Shown: positions 1 through 13,930, counted from the first letter of the stretch. The stretch: 64,000 bases of DNA from Astropecten irregularis (GCA_963971285.1 OZ020244.1:24738001-24802000); one strand, 5' to 3'. Notes: a model not told the origin generated them from the letters alone. Translations and numbers: made by a program.

Positions 1-1207
1 CACAGTCCTCAGGTGATCTCACTTATACTCAAAATGAAAGGTACCTGAATCCTGAATCCTTCAGAATCCTTCAGTGGCCCTACCTAAAAAAATGCGTTTA
101 TCCTGAATCCTTGCCACTTCTCCAGTGGTCCTCACTTGAAAATGACATAATATCATGAATCCTCTGAAATCCTCCAAAACTACCAGAAGGATTTTGGAGG
201 ATTAAGGTGGGTTAGGGCTAAATTAGTGTCCATGAATACCACAAGTTCATTGTGGATGGGGTGATAATTATAGGGATCAAATTAAAACTATTCCTGTCCA
301 CGCTTAAATGATTGACCACATAACATATGGAACAGTATGTAGGAATTGTATAGCATTACCACTGCCAACTTCTGTTTGCTGGTCCAAAGTTCTTGCACTT
401 TCTCACAGTTTGAAAAATGACCTGTCTGGTTTGCTCATTTCCATACATAGGCCTGAACAAAATTTTCAGCTGTTTTCTCATACTCATATTCTCTTGCATG
501 TTCCCCAAGCTGTCTTGCATCTTCATCGAATTAAGTTCACCCACTTGTCATCATCTTTCTTTGTTGGTGATTACTCATGCCACTTGACACTCCTCCTTCA
601 TGTGCTATTTGTTCCCCATCACTGTTGCATGCTTTCCTGTGATCTTGAAAATTTGGAAAACAAAAACCAAAGCTGGATTTGAACCTTCAATCTTCAGAAT
701 ATGATACAGTGCACCTGTATTCTGTTTGCAGGCCACGGGTTCAAATCCAATTTCACTTGGTTTTCCTGACCTCATCTTTGAGTGACTCAAATTACACTTA
801 CCACACAAGACAAGTGTTGCGTAATTATACCATTCATTACCAAAGTCTCCACAAGGATACTGGATCACAAATCATGTATTTACCACACAAACCATTCTGT
901 GGTGAATTGTGGTATTCAGGATACCACATTTACCACAGGAAACACCGTGTGTGGAGGGATGCAGGTGAGATAGGGTTAATGTAGTCAGAGTCCTTGTAGT
1001 TTAATGTATTTGAAAATTTCATGGATGATAAGTCATAGTCATTATGAAGCAACTTGAATTTAGGGCAAGTTTGTAGGGAAAAGTACTGTCAAATATCCAA
1101 ATAAAAAAAAAAAAAAGCAAATTCAATTCAATTCAATTCCATATATTCATCATGATAACATGATAATAGTGTTTATGATCATTTCTGTTTTGTTTTGTTT
1201 TCTGTAG
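1..1207. other. Upstream ACAD9 intron, no coding seen
   Basis: No frame here resembles the missing ACAD9 N-terminus. It holds short direct repeats of ATCCTGAATCCTT (45-160) and the ACCACA-rich repeat, and ends in a pyrimidine-rich acceptor TTTTCTGTAG. Confidence 0.6.
795..965. repeat. ACCACA-rich dispersed repeat, copy 1
   Basis: Shares ACTTACCACACAAGACA, GATCACAAATC-type and TTTACCACAGGAAACA blocks with 9238-9415 in the same order. Family unknown. Confidence 0.5.
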
Positions 1208-4200
1208 TTGATTCCAAGCAGCAAGACATCGATGCTAAGATCCCTGATGACACTCTGCAAACCCTGAAGGACCTGGGCCTATTTGGGATGCAGATTCCTC
1301 AGACATACGGTAGGCTTACCACTGACAAGTCAGACCCTTTTCTCTGATTGACTCTTTGATCTGATATTTTGGTCCATCAAGCTCCATCCCAATGATGGTG
1401 GGTTGACCAATCACAATCATGATTTTACAAATTTTGAATTTCGGAAATTCCCTGTTTGTACAGGGAAAACATATGCATCAAGGTATGCCTGAAAATTTGA
1501 ATAATGAAAAGGGTAGTATCATACTTTGGTATGAAACCAAAACAGACATCTTCTCAGATTTGCATATAATTTACAGGGTAAAAAGAGGGACCCGGTACAA
1601 ACATACCATTCAACTTTTCCCCCTGAAATGCTGAAAACAATTTTGATCTCCGAGATCAAAACCTCACAGTTACAATTTCCTTACAATTTCGGGCAACAAT
1701 TTCAACTTTTTTTTTGCTGTTGACTACTGTTTCCAATGATCAATTGAGCTGAAAATTGCACAGGTTTGTTTTTATTCCATGACAAATCAAATTATGAACA
1801 TACCACCGCTGTTCTATCAACTTTACCAAAGTGTGATAGTGCCTTTAGCCGAAAGTGGTTAAAAACAACAAACACTTGACTTGACTTGTTGTGTGACGTG
1901 TTTGGTTACAGGAGGTTTGGAGCTGACCAATACTGAGTTTGCAAGGATAGCTGAGATTACTGCTCTGGATGGTGCTATTGCAGTCACACTGGCTGCACAT
2001 CAGTCCATTGGCCTCAAGGTAATTAGACATCTTGTCCTCAGTCCTTCCATGCAAGGGAATACCCTCTAGGACCAACCCTAAGCCTTCCTACTCGGGCAGG
2101 AAATATAGATTTAAAGACTTTGTTTCAAAATTCCAGATTAACCTTGGTTCAAACTTCTTGCGATTTGCAATGTGAAGTAAATTCTGCTGACTTTAACAAT
2201 CCCATTGTGATGCAAAAAAAATTCTTTGCATTGCAAATTCATGTGAAGTGGCATAGGTCAGGGTTTTGAAACAAGGACTTGAAAGTAGGGTGTCCAACTA
2301 TTGAATATGCAGTACCTTCATTTGTAAATTGCAGATGAAACAAAGTGCCGAGGGCCACTGATTTTCCGTTTCAGAAAAGTGAAAATTCCATTGCCCAAAT
2401 TGTTGGATTCCGTTTATTAAAGGCTGAAAAATCTGTTTCGTGCTATTCAGTTTCAAAAAAATTGTATAACATGCAGTAAATTGCATGTACTGTACTGACT
2501 GTGTGGGCACTGCCACTTTTGCACAGTGAAGACTAACTTGTCCGACTGTGTTTTGTCACAAAAAACAGTCAACTATTGCAAGACCAAACCATGATTCAGT
2601 TAGCCTAGGAAATGTATAGCAATCAGTTCACAAAATTATGCATTTTGTGAATTTAATTTGTGAATTTACTCAGTTCCGTTTTGAAAATGGAATTCCGTTT
2701 CAAGAAGCAGATTCCATGAATTCCATCCGTTTTCAGTTTTTGCGGAAAATCAGTGGCCCTAAGTGCCCAAACAGTAAAGGGTAGTCCAAATGATGCCTCG
2801 ACATACCTTTGTCTAAAGCCTTATTAGTGGCCTAACTATCTGCACTTTGCAGCAGGTTATCCATAAAGAACAAAATGGGCCACTAATAGTCTAAGATCTT
2901 TATTCCTGTTCTTCAAAATTCTTACTTAAGGTTAACATTGATAATAGTCCCTATAACTAGATCAAGATGCCTTTATAGTGTTGGTGTTTCAATTCATCAT
3001 GCATACTTGAACCATTCCTAAAACTTTCAACAAGGAATATTCATACAACCTTAAGCTGTGTATGTTAACAGTCATGGGGTTTCTCCAACTGATGAGCCCT
3101 CTCAGGATTCCATTTATGCACCTGGCCGAATAGAAGCAATAAATGGTCAAGTATCTTGCTTAATGACACAATCTAACTTGTCGTTGTTGTTGTTTTGGAT
3201 TTTTTTCCATGCAGGGTATCTTAATTGTCGGCAATGATGAACAGAAAGCCAAGTACCTACCCAAGCTGGCTACAGGGGAACACGTTGCAGCATTTGCACT
3301 CACAGAACCCTCCAGGTTTGTATGAGAGTAATACTGGTTGTATGAGGGCTTAGGGACATAGTCTGTGAGTGAGCTTTTTGGGAGTAACAGAGGCAGTTGC
3401 CAAGAGCTTGAACCTGAAGTTTGTCTTTCTTTATTGCCCAGGGCTTGGACATCAAACAAGCGTTGATGGCAACTGCCGTGACGCACCTTGATGCCAAGGA
3501 GTCCAATTGTGCTGAGAGACAATAAGGGGACGGCCTTTGCCCTTTGGCACTACCATAGTGTCCCTGGTCATTGCCTTTGTCCCCCAGTCATTTCCCTTGA
3601 TATCTGGGGTCATTGCCTTGGTTTCATTGCTTAGACCTTTCCTAGAGGCAACTTGTAGTTGCCTCGGTACTCAGTTCTTAAACTTCACAGTGAGGTTAGG
3701 GATTGTTACATCCGTGCTTTTGCCAAAATAATTTTAAACTAAAAGACAAATTTGTTGCAAGTCTTCACGTTCTATGGCACTCACTCAAAATGTCCCAAAT
3801 CTGTCCTAAACAACTGAAATCTGTATTATTTTACAGTGGAAGTGATGCGGCATCCATCAGGACATCTGCGACTCTGAGCGAAGATGGTAAACACTATCTC
3901 CTGAATGGCAGCAAAGTAGGTCCAACGTACCATAACATAATGCTATTCACTATTATTATATTAATTTTGCAAATGAAAAGGGATTACAATGACACGTTGA
4001 TAATTTTAAATAAAATGTAACAAAGTGTTGCAAATGTAGCAAGTATTTTAAAACCAGTCAGTTATTTGATGATTATGATTAAGAAGCCGCATCCTTTTTG
4101 CGTGATCTCCCATGTACTGTTTCTCAGGTTGCAGCATTGCTAATATGCTGTGTGTATCTTCAATGATCCTTGGGATATAGTGGTATGTGTGTGGTTTCAT

Positions 4201-7200
4201 GGCTTCTGGCTGCCAAACGAACAGAGATAATTGACTATTAGGGACACCACCAACATAGGGCTTTATAGCTCAGTTGGTAAGAGCGCGCCTGTACGGTATT
4301 CCGGAGTTCGCATCTCAAGCCTCTTTTTATTTCATATGTTCCTGTAGATTTGGATATCTAATGGTGGCATAGCAGACATCATGACAGTATTTGCCAGAAC
4401 GGAAGTCGTGGATGACAAGGTAAGTTGAGGGTTACTGCATCACAGGCCCTTTTTACCTATGCCGTCATCTTGCCATCTTGCCTGAATCAGATTAGGGAAT
4501 GAGGGCACAGGGCACAAGCTAGCAAAAGCTTGACAGTATGTCCATGTGAAGGCATACAGAGGTTTGGAGAAGATGTTGCTGAACATTAGTCCACTCTAGT
4601 TAGTATGGTACCCAGACCCAACAGATGAAGAGTCGTATTTAGGTGATTTAATTTACCGGTACTGTAGAAGCTGGGTACCAGACTATTACCAGAATGGACT
4701 AATGTCCAGAAACGCCAAGATGTTTTTGTTTTATGCTTTAGAGTAAGGTGAGCCTGATGTGGTGATCCTAACAGGAACTCTCTCAAAGGCTTATTAAGCC
4801 TTTGAGAACAATCCTGCTGAGACTAAAACGTCAGGCCCTCCTTTTGCCTAAGCATCTATTATAACTTCAGGCTGCTATTGTCATTAATGAGTAGTTTGCA
4901 GCAACTTGTTTCTTTCTTTTTCTTTTTCTTTTTATTTGAAAAGAAAACGACGGCTAAAGAGGTTTTCAGAAAGAGATTTGGATTTCAAAGATCTAGACAT
5001 AAGACAGTAAATCCAGGCATTGGTAGATTCAGAGAGGTCTTTTTTCCTTCAAGCTAGGAGAGCCCAACGTACTGATCCTAGCGAGGTCTTTCTCAAAGGC
5101 TGAAAGCTTATTAATCCTATGAGTAAGATCCTGCTGGGATAGAGATTTCAGGCCCTCCTAACTCTGAGCATGTTATTCATTTCAAGCTGTTATCTTGCTC
5201 AACGAGCAGTTTGCAGCAGTTCTAATATCTTTTTTATTTGAAAAGAAAATTACAGCTGAAGAGGTTTGGTTCTAAAATAACCATAATTGACATCCCATCT
5301 AATATGCTCTAGCAATCTTCATTCTTCTGTAAGAAAAGAAGGAAGGATTCCACCAACATAGGCCCTTTTCAAAAACCTTGGCTCAGGCTCCGGCTCCATA
5401 TTGAGAATCCATTCTAAAATAACGGGTATCAAAATAGAGGCTTTTGGGTGTGGTTTGGAAGAAGATTCTCTGGTTTGAAAAGGAAAACAGCGCTTCAGCC
5501 TCAATGAAAAAACCACAACCTATGTTTTCAGCATATGGATGACAGCGTCAGAGCTGGAGCCTAAGCCGAGCTTTGGAAAAGGTCCATAGTCTGGATTTAT
5601 CAATTCCCTATTGTGTGTTTGATCAATGTCTATAGGGCATGAAGCAAGACAAGATCACAGCCTTCATTGTTGAGAGAGCGTTTGGTGGACTGACCAACGG
5701 GAAACCAGAGGATAAACTGGGCATTAGGGGCTCAAACAGTAAGTCAGGACTCTATACAGTTTTAAACAGAGATGAAGAGACTGGTGTATTTATCAAGATT
5801 TTAGTAAAACAAAAATTTAAAACAGTTTTTTTTTTTTTTTATATTTTATAAGAAAAATTTAGTCAGGTTTTTGTTATTTTCTCGAGACTCAGATGTCCGA
5901 TTGAGCTCAAATTATCACAGGTTTATTATTTCATGTACATGTTTGATCAGGCAAAGTATGAGTGATGTTCTGTGACCTTTACCAATCATGTATATACCTT
6001 AAACAACCAAGGAACACGCAATTTTGTGATCATATCAATCTTGTTGTTAATTAACTGCAGCATGTGAAATTAAGAATTGCAGATTTCTGTTGGTGAAACA
6101 GAAAGTGGGAATAATCTATTGAAGCTGTTTCCATTGTTTTACAGCAACGGAGGTGTATTTTGAAAACACGCCGGTTCCCGTGGAGAATGTTCTTGGAGAG
6201 GTTGGAGGAGGTTTCAAGGTGGCTATGAATATCCTGAACAGTGGACGGTTCAGCATGGGAAGCTCTGGAGCTGGTATGCTCAAGGTGGCTGTAGGTGAGC
6301 GCCCTTTATTGATCATCATTAACCAACTAGCCGAGACTAAGGGCATTTAGGAAACAGAGGATCAGGCTCTGGCTCCATTTTGTGAATCCATTCTGAAATA
6401 ACTGGAATCAAAATAGAGGCTTTTGGCTGCGGTTCGGAAGTAGATTCTCTGGTTTGAAAAGGAAAACAGAGTTTCAGCTTCAGTGAAAAACCAGAACCTA
6501 TATTTTCAGCATATGGATGTCAGAGCTGAAGCCTGAGCCTAACCCTCCGTTTCGTAAATGTTTGATCACGATTTGTTTGTCATGCACTGGTTGATTGTGC
6601 CTGGTATCCATGCATTATTTTGTACAAGAGGTTACCAGGCAAAATCCACCAATGGTCGACAGTTAGGGTGCATTCAGACAGTGTTTTATAAATTTGCTAA
6701 AACCTCCGTTTGACCACAATCAGTTTTAACAATTTGTGTCTGAACACTCTAAAATAGTTTTATATTTTAAACCGATTGGTTTTACCCGCCACTAAAACAC
6801 CAAAGGTAAAACTGCTCAGAAGGAGGGTTAAGCGCTTAAAACAAGTTTACTGCTACAATGCTGTCTGGACAGAATAAGTTTCCAACATCCCGTTTCAGCG
6901 CAGTGAAGCCCGGCAGCTGGTTACGTGACACTTATTGTGGCGCGCTTGTTTATATTCCACACGCAGATTAATCCGCACATGCTTTATATTATAACCGGAA
7001 TCCTGCATGGGGTTCAGGGCACAGTGTGTGACTTCTTAAAACCAAAAATAAAACTGATCTGTTTTAACTGCAAACAGTAAAATGCTGTATGAACGCAACA
7101 GAATTTTAGCTTTTTGACTTACCCCGCGGTTGCCGGATGAATTAACTAAATTGGTTTTTACTAAACTGCTGTCTGAACGTACCCAATGTCTAGATCAAAA

Positions 7201-10200
7201 CTTTTCCTGGCATGAGCCATATGTCTAGATTCCTGGCTATGGCCCTGAATTACACTTGAGTCTATTAGAAGCTTCGCCAGCCGCTTGCAAGCAGCTGTGT
7301 CAGTTTTCAAGTCATAGTAACAACCCCTGACCCTCCGTGAAAGACTCTGTTGTAAACCAGGTTTCTCCTTTTTCTTACAGGCATGGTTACGGAGCACGCC
7401 TGCACCCGTAAGCAGTTCAACACCAAACTGCGAGACTTTGGCCTGATCAAGGAGAAGATCGCTCAGATGACCATCACGGCCTACGTGATGGAGAGCATGG
7501 CCTACCTGACGGCCGGAATGCTGGACCGGCCGGGACCGCAGGACTGCTCCCTGGAAGCGGCTATAGTCAAGGTCAGAGGTCATTGATACGCCAACCAATG
7601 TTGTAGGTCTCGAGGCAGGTCTCGGGACAAATTTTCAAAGGTCTCGACAATTTGAAGGTTTTGACTCTAAGCAATCAGTCTCAGTTTCGGTCTCAAGCTT
7701 TCAGGTCAACTTCTTTTTGACTCACATTGTTTGTGTGTCTCCTCCATACAGCAGTTTATAATGTGGGTTTTCTTTGATTTGGACTTCATTCAGGTCTTTA
7801 GCTCAGAAGGGGCCTGGACCCACGTCAGCGAAGCCCTGCAGATTCTGGGCGGTCTGGGTTACATGAAGGACTACCCCTATGAGAGATACCTGCGAGATGC
7901 CCGCATCCTGCTCATCTTTGAGGGCACCAATGAGATCCTGCGCATGTATGTCGCCCTCACCGGCATGGCCAATGCGGGCAAGGAGTTGTCAGAAACCGTC
8001 AAGTGAGTTGATTAGCTAGTGACGTTGCAGAGTGCTATACAGTGTGTATCAAAATAAACGCAACAGGATTTAAATTTGAATTTGTGAAGATTGTGTTAGC
8101 TTTACAGCAAAGTGAGTAGTATCACGTTAAAGCCACATTTCTCGGTCCCCTCCAACAAACTTGGTCCCAAGTCCATTCTGACCCATTGTCCAAAAAGAAT
8201 GATTACTCAGCCATCCGTGACCGTGTATGAATAAAAAAATATATCATTGGAAAGAGGAGTAATGTGGCTTTAACATGATACTATTCACTTTGCTGTAAAG
8301 CTAACACAACCTTCACAAATTTGAATTTAAATCCTGTTGCGTTTTTTTATACACACTGTATTGTAAAATCAGGGGCCATCACTTTAAAGTATAATACATG
8401 ATTGGTAAAGGTCACAGAGAAGCACTCACACTTTGTCTGATCCAGCATGTACATGAACTGATAAACCTGTGAAAATTTGAGCTCAATCGGACATTGGAGT
8501 CACAAGAAAATGGCGAAAACCTTACTCAATGTTTCTTATAATACATAAGAATGGTTTTGATCTTACCCCGAGATCAAAACTGTTTTGGGTCATTGTTTGA
8601 CTAATTTCTGGATAAATACACCATATCAGGCAGAAATATTTTCACTGTATGTTTCTACCAGCACCATCTTCATACCCTGAAAGTTATACGTGAACATTTC
8701 TGTTTGGGTATGTTACCAATCCTGAACTGTACCGGCTTTAACAGAACAAAAAATATTTTCAACTTGATTGCTGAATGTGTTTAACAGGCTGAAGTAATGA
8801 TGAATACTACTGCTGCTATGGTTTTACATTTCCCTTATTGATGTCCTATATTACTGACACATTAATCTGGTGTGCTCTCTTCCAACTCAAGGAAGCTGCA
8901 GAGTCCACTGAAGAATCCAGGTTTTGTCTACAAGGCGCTGGCTGACCGTATTCTCTATAGGATGGGCCTGAAGAAAGGGGTCAAGCTGGACCATGATAAT
9001 AACGGCGTCCATCCGGTCCTGAATGTAAGAGGAGGAACCATTCTTATAGAGTGCATTTGTGGAGCTTCCACAATTCGACACCAGTCAACCTCATCCCCAC
9101 CCTCTGGCATGTTTTATGCAGAAAGCACGACCATTTTCAGGTCAGGGCTGCCCCGTGGAAGCTAAACGCATGCACCCATTGTAAAGTGAAAAGACACTTG
9201 ATTATTAACCCTAACCCTCACTCTCACTCTCTCAGTACCTACCACACAAGACATGAGCTGCTTACCACATTACCTCAGTCTCTGCAGGGAAGCTGGATCA
9301 TAAATCTCACATTACCATACAATTACCATACCATTTTGGTATTCAGATTAACACACTTACCACAGGAAAAAAATGTGTGGTAGACTGTGGTATGGAGGTG
9401 GGTTTGGATACCAAGGAAAGAAGAAATACCGTGAGCGTTTTCCACTGTTTTCTCAAAAAGGGGGCACCTTATGGGACTGAAAATTTCACAGATGACTGCT
9501 ACTGTGTCTTCCTTTGACAAAAGCCAAAGAATGATATTACCTTTAAACAGAACAAGAACATACAATATTAGAGTGGCTTTTAGTATTACCATTAGATTCA
9601 TTGTTTTTGTTTTCTAGGACTATGCCAAGAATTTGGAGAAGGACGTGACCCAGTTTGGCTATACAGTAGAAACCGTGCTAGCCAAGTACAAGAAGGTAAG
9701 TTGATCCGTATGGACCCTTCCGACCTGGCAATAAAACTGTGCGCATTGACCAATTGGAGTCAGAATGGTTATTGCTGTGATGTGTTGAGATTTCTACTTA
9801 ATAAGCAAAACAATTGCTTAAGCATGAAAATTCGTACTTGATCAAACAGGATTACCAACCAAATTTTCATGTGATGTTTACTGCTTTTGACTTGTATTAG
9901 GCCAATTTCTGAGCATGACATTCACAAGGAGTTTTGGCTGGCATACTGATTTTATTTGCCAAGGTTTTTGGTGCTTCGGCAAATTTCGGTGCTCAAGCAG
10001 CTCTATGAAATTGGACCCTGTTCAATAATTAGACAGTGCCTGTGTCAGTTAAATAGATCATCATGTAACCACCCTTTATGTGTCTTCTGACTTCATCAGG
10101 GAATCACCAGTGAGCAGCTCATCTTGAAGAGGGTTGCAGACATCCTGATAGACATATACGCCGTGACGGCCGTCCTGTCCCGGGCCTCTAGATCCATGAC

Positions 10201-11135
10201 CATCGGCCTGAGGAACTGTGACCATGAGATTCTCATCGCCCAAACCTTCTGCCAAGAGGCTCATGAGAGGATACAGAGGAACTTCTTCGACATCGGCAGA
10301 GGTGAGTGGGATGCTGAGGTCTAGTGGACACCTTCTAACTGTGCGCCAGTTGGAGGACGTGAAAGCTGGTCTTGTCCAAAATCTCTGTCTGGGACCGCTG
10401 CAGTCACTGGCTAGTGGCTTGTCATAGGTGCGCGTGTAATTTGCGGTCGCATCCACAGATTTGGGACAAGGCCTAACAGTCGTTGTCTTCCATTAACTCG
10501 ATAGAATTACACAAATTTTATGCCAGGATTACAAGCATCAAGCCATAATAGATGACCCTTTTGTGAGATACCTTTGAGTAGTGACTGGCGATTTGACTAA
10601 GGGGGTTTAAGAAATGGAGGCTCAGGCTCCGGCTCCATTTCGTGAATCCATTCTTAAATAACAGGTATCAAGATAGAGGCTTTTGGCTGCGGTTCAGAAG
10701 TAGATTCTCTGGTTTGAAAAGGAAAACAGAGCTTCAGCTTCAATGAAAAACCAGTATGAATAATCCATCTTGGTGATCCTATCCTTACTTTGAAATGAAC
10801 AAGCTTTACAATCCACTTATTGATTAATACTTGGCTCGTAAACATTTCGTAACCACATCATTTTAAACCAGCATAACAGTTAAACATTTATTTATAACCA
10901 CAAGGGAAACTGACTGGATTAATTTTAAGTCATTGAAAAGTGAACCACAACAAAATTGAGTGGACGGAGATTCGAACCTGCAACACCTATAATTCCACAC
11001 CCATATTTATTTGTACTCATTTGTTTTTCTGCAGCCCCGGATCACAATGGAGATGCGTCAATAGAGAGAATTGCTACTGAGGTCTGTGACAGTCGAGGCT
11101 ACATCGCTGCCCATCCACTGACAAGAGAGTTTTAG
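1208..11135 (+). CDS. ACAD9: Acyl-CoA dehydrogenase family member 9 (ACAD9), 3' 13 exons
   Basis: Mitochondrial FAD-dependent acyl-CoA dehydrogenase; in mammals also a complex I assembly factor acting with ECSIT and NDUFAF1. Coding exons: 1208-1309, 1912-2018, 3215-3315, 3837-3915, 4348-4419, 5636-5738, 6145-6294, 7381-7571, 7794-8002, 8892-9024, 9618-9695, 10100-10301, 11035-11135 (TAG stop). All junctions are AG/GT and phases join without a break, giving 541 residues; vertebrate ACAD9 is about 621, so roughly 80 N-terminal residues including the mitochondrial presequence lie upstream. Diagnostic stretches are [57 protein letters not shown], and [11 protein letters not shown], which carries the expected catalytic glutamate. 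The C-terminal half ([17 protein letters not shown]) is the extension shared with VLCAD. These stretches match ACAD9 better than ACADVL. No disabling change seen. Introns carry several MITEs. Confidence 0.96.
4075..4335 (+). mobile_element. SINE-like repeat with tRNA-like module, ACAD9 intron
   Basis: Shares GGTTGCAGCATTGCTAAT, CTTCAATGATCCTT and GACACCACCAACATAGGG in order with 45320-45655. The module at 4261-4320 reads TAGCTCAGTTGGTAAGAGCG, an A-box-type tRNA 5' part, with a degenerate B box. Not a functional tRNA. Confidence 0.65.
5361..5585. mobile_element. MITE family A, copy in ACAD9 intron
   Basis: About 225 bp with terminal inverted repeats GGCCCTTTTC...GAAAAGGTCC, sub-terminal GGCTCAGGCTC / GAGCCTAAGCC, and a conserved core (TTCTCTGGTTTGAAAAGG, TTTTCAGCATATGGATG). 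At least eight related copies or fragments occur elsewhere in the window. Confidence 0.75.
6342..6560. mobile_element. MITE family A, copy in ACAD9 intron
   Basis: Same core as the copy at 5361. The right end is CTCCGTTTCGTAAAT with a matching but diverged left end (ATTTAGGAAACAGAGG). Confidence 0.7.
6666..7184. mobile_element. 519-bp inverted-repeat element, ACAD9 intron
   Basis: Ends GGGTGCATTCAGACAGTG and CTGTCTGAACGTACCC with TTTTATAAA / TTTACTAAA next to them. Interior also has repeated GTCTGAACA-type motifs. Non-coding. Confidence 0.65.
8038..8360. mobile_element. Fold-back MITE with ~100-bp arms, ACAD9 intron
   Basis: Begins TACAGTGTGTATC and ends GATACACACTGTA-type; arms remain paired through AACGCAACAGGATTTAAATT, TTAGCTTTACAGCAAAGTGA and TAAAGCCACATT. 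TA at both ends fits Tc1/mariner-type insertion. Confidence 0.75.
9048..9177. mobile_element. MITE family G, copy in ACAD9 intron
   Basis: AGAGTGCATTTGTGGAGCTTCC ends pair with GGAAGCTAAACGCATGCACCC-type sequence; the interior ACACCAGTCAACCTCATCCC is the reverse of the interior of 43282-43416. It starts 24 bases after an exon donor. Confidence 0.65.
9238..9415. repeat. ACCACA-rich dispersed repeat, copy 2, ACAD9 intron
   Basis: Second copy of the 795-965 repeat: CTACCACACAAGACATGAG ... ACTTACCACAGGAAAAAAAT, TGTGGTAGACTGTGG. Confidence 0.5.
10602..10754. mobile_element. MITE family A, truncated copy in ACAD9 intron
   Basis: Left end GGTTTAAGAAATGGAGGCTC and the core up to CAATGAAAAACCAG; the right half is missing. 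Confidence 0.65.
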
Positions 11136-12169
11136 ACAGACTACACGAGCTGTTTTTAGGAAATTGCGGAGGTTAGAGTCTCGACATCCTGCCATTTCCT
11201 GTTAAATTTGCTTGAAAACACATTTTTACTGTAACAAAAAAAAAGCCTGGAAACTTGTTTTGGTTGTTGAGGGGGGTTGTCTGAAGCTCTTGGATCCGCT
11301 TCTGATGGAAATCATAAAAGACTACAAGTGTGCACACACCTGATATGAGGGTTATGTACACTTTCATGTATTCTGTTTTATAACGGGCCATTTTTAACAT
11401 ATTACGTGATATGAAATATACTGTCATGTCGTATAAATTTATCGTAATCTTTTCCCCAGTGAGCTAGCATGCACCTTGAATATCGATACAGTGGAACGTC
11501 GCTATAACGAACATGGCGGGATGCATAGATATTGTGCGTTATAGTGGACGTTTGTTACAGTGATTGAAAATAACCATATTCGGAAAGTATTTACATGAAA
11601 ATTGGGAGCCAAGGATGATGTTCGGTATAGGCACATTTTTGGTATAGCATGTTATGCACAAGTATTAGACCGTGTCTATGGTGAATGGTACCATATGCTG
11701 CACTTAACATACAATTTGTATACTGTAATTCAAACGGCAGTCAAGTAATTCATACAAAAAATGGCTGCTTCTGCATCATGCAGCTAGTTGGCAGTAGTAT
11801 TTGACCATATCACAATACAGAATGTTTGATACAAAGTGCTGTAATATTTATTTATTGCTTAAGGATAGTAAGTAGTGCATTCATAGTTCAAATCTTAACT
11901 GTTTTAATTCATATTTATCTTTGGTTTCTGTTTTCAAGCCATATCAATGCAAGTTGGGTTATATTGGTGATTTTGACATGTTTTTTTTTGTTTTTTTTAC
12001 ATAGTGCATAAGGGAGAGAAACTTTGATACTTGTCAGGCCTAGGTACTGAAATGCCTGGCCAGGCCCATGCCTTTGGGCCTGAAATTTTGTTAGCTCGGA
12101 ACTTAAAATACAACAGAGCTGCTTGAAATCAACAGAGCTTCTGGATACTGTCTATGATCAATATGGACT

Positions 12170-12272
12170 CAAGAATCATAGTTTGAGTGCGAGTACTTGG
12201 ACGTTCGAGTGTGAGTACGAGTGCAAGTACTCTGAAAATGGTACTCGAGGAGTATGAGTACCACAACACTGC
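12170..12272. repeat. GAGTAC-rich dispersed repeat, copy 1
   Basis: GAATCATAGTTTGAGTG, GGACGTTCGAGTG, CTGAAAATGGTACTC and ACCACAACACTG blocks; a second copy lies at 13931-14055 in the same order and orientation, with extra GTAC-rich units. Confidence 0.6.
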
Positions 12273-13930
12273 AATCAGGTTTATGCCAACTTTGATCCAG
12301 TACAAAGCAGGGACTTGAAGTTGATAGGTCAAGGCTAGGGGTTATGGAAGCCCAAGTCCCCAGGCAAAGCTCTGGCCTGGCCTGGTTTTTCAGTGACTGG
12401 TCCCAACATGTATTAAAGATACTCTTCCTAATACTTCCACTATAAATTAAAAGTATTATATATTATTGGGCTTTTTGGACAAGACGGTTCATTCCAGTCA
12501 TCTAGTGTTCAACTTGAACATTATAAAATTGACCTGTGTATAAAATTTAATTAACCACTGTTCATGGACCCAAGAAACAATAAATAACAATTTATAATGT
12601 GAATGTGTGCATGATCCAAGTGTATTTATTTGGTTTTTACCATCAAAATCAACATCATCCATTTTTAACGGCTTTGAATGCAGTTTTCTGGAATATGACA
12701 GCATTTCAAGAAGAAATTTACACAAATATAAGTACAGTGTTTAAACATGATAGAAAACTTGATGACTATTGTTTTTGGATTCTTACCAATCCTATATTAC
12801 AACTGTTTACAGAACTGAGTTAGTGGCCTTTTATCTATCCTTGTGGGAGCTCTTATCATCTGCAAAATTATCTATATCTTTGAAAGAAAGATTCAGCTCG
12901 GACAAACACATGATTCCACTTCAAGTTCTGCATGAATATTCATTGTTTTTAGTTAGTGAACAGACAACAGAAGCCAGTATCTAGCTTGGTTGGAGAGGTT
13001 TATTTGCACACAATCTAAACCATTTGGTTTTACCATCTTGGCACAAATACAGCGTTAATAAACATAGAGAAGTTGAATTATTAACAGTGTAATATTCATA
13101 TGTCCAGCTACTGCATAGGGCAGCCCATCAATTCATAAACCATTTTGTAATATATCTGTGAATGGATATTAAATATAACAGAAAGATATAACGTTTTCAA
13201 GTTGCCTTTTGTATATCAGTTTGTCATGTTCCTGTTTATTAATAGATTTTGATAAAGATTATATCTCTAAATCAATTTAGAACAATATTTAAATCGATTT
13301 TGATCTTTAAGTCTAGCCATTGAGAAAAATCCTGCTACATGTAGGATTGAGCAGTTTGCATTTACTTGTATATCTTCAAGTCTATTTACAGAAATATCTA
13401 AACAGAATATATCAAATTCAATTTAAAGATATCTTTAATTTGACCATTTTATAGTGATATGTTACATGTAATGCACCGATTTAATGATTTATCTCTGAAG
13501 TCACTTTTAGGTTTAATTCATTCTAAGATACCTTTATATTAATTCAAACATACTATAATGCAATACAAATTTATCTTGAATTAAAGATATCTAATTGACT
13601 TTCAGAAAACAGTTGGCCGGCACATTATTGGCAAGTGGCTGTGCCCAAGAACAAGCTGTATGTAAGTACAGATAACATTTGAAATGATAGAGGTTTTTCA
13701 TGGTCCGAAAAGTTACAAAGCTGTATTAAGGACATTGTGAAAACAAAATTTCCTGTATGTACATGTATAGTGTGTACATATGTACAAGGGATCAACGTAC
13801 AAGGCAAACCACAATGTCTGCTTTTCACCTTTCTCCTTCTTTGCTGAGTTCATCTGTGCGGAAGCCAAAACCAGAAATGAGCCAGGTTTTAGCTTCTCTA
13901 GTACCAACTAGAGTATTTTGTAGCCTGACT

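Noticed and set aside
308-984. Overlapping ORFs near the left edge as ACAD9 first exon
   Set aside because: Translations show no mitochondrial presequence or similarity to the ACAD9 N-terminus, and part of the area is a dispersed repeat.
4258-4335. tRNA gene
   Set aside because: The 5' half looks like a tRNA, but the B box is degenerate, the acceptor stem does not pair and the sequence continues into a repeat shared with 45320-45655. It is a SINE module.
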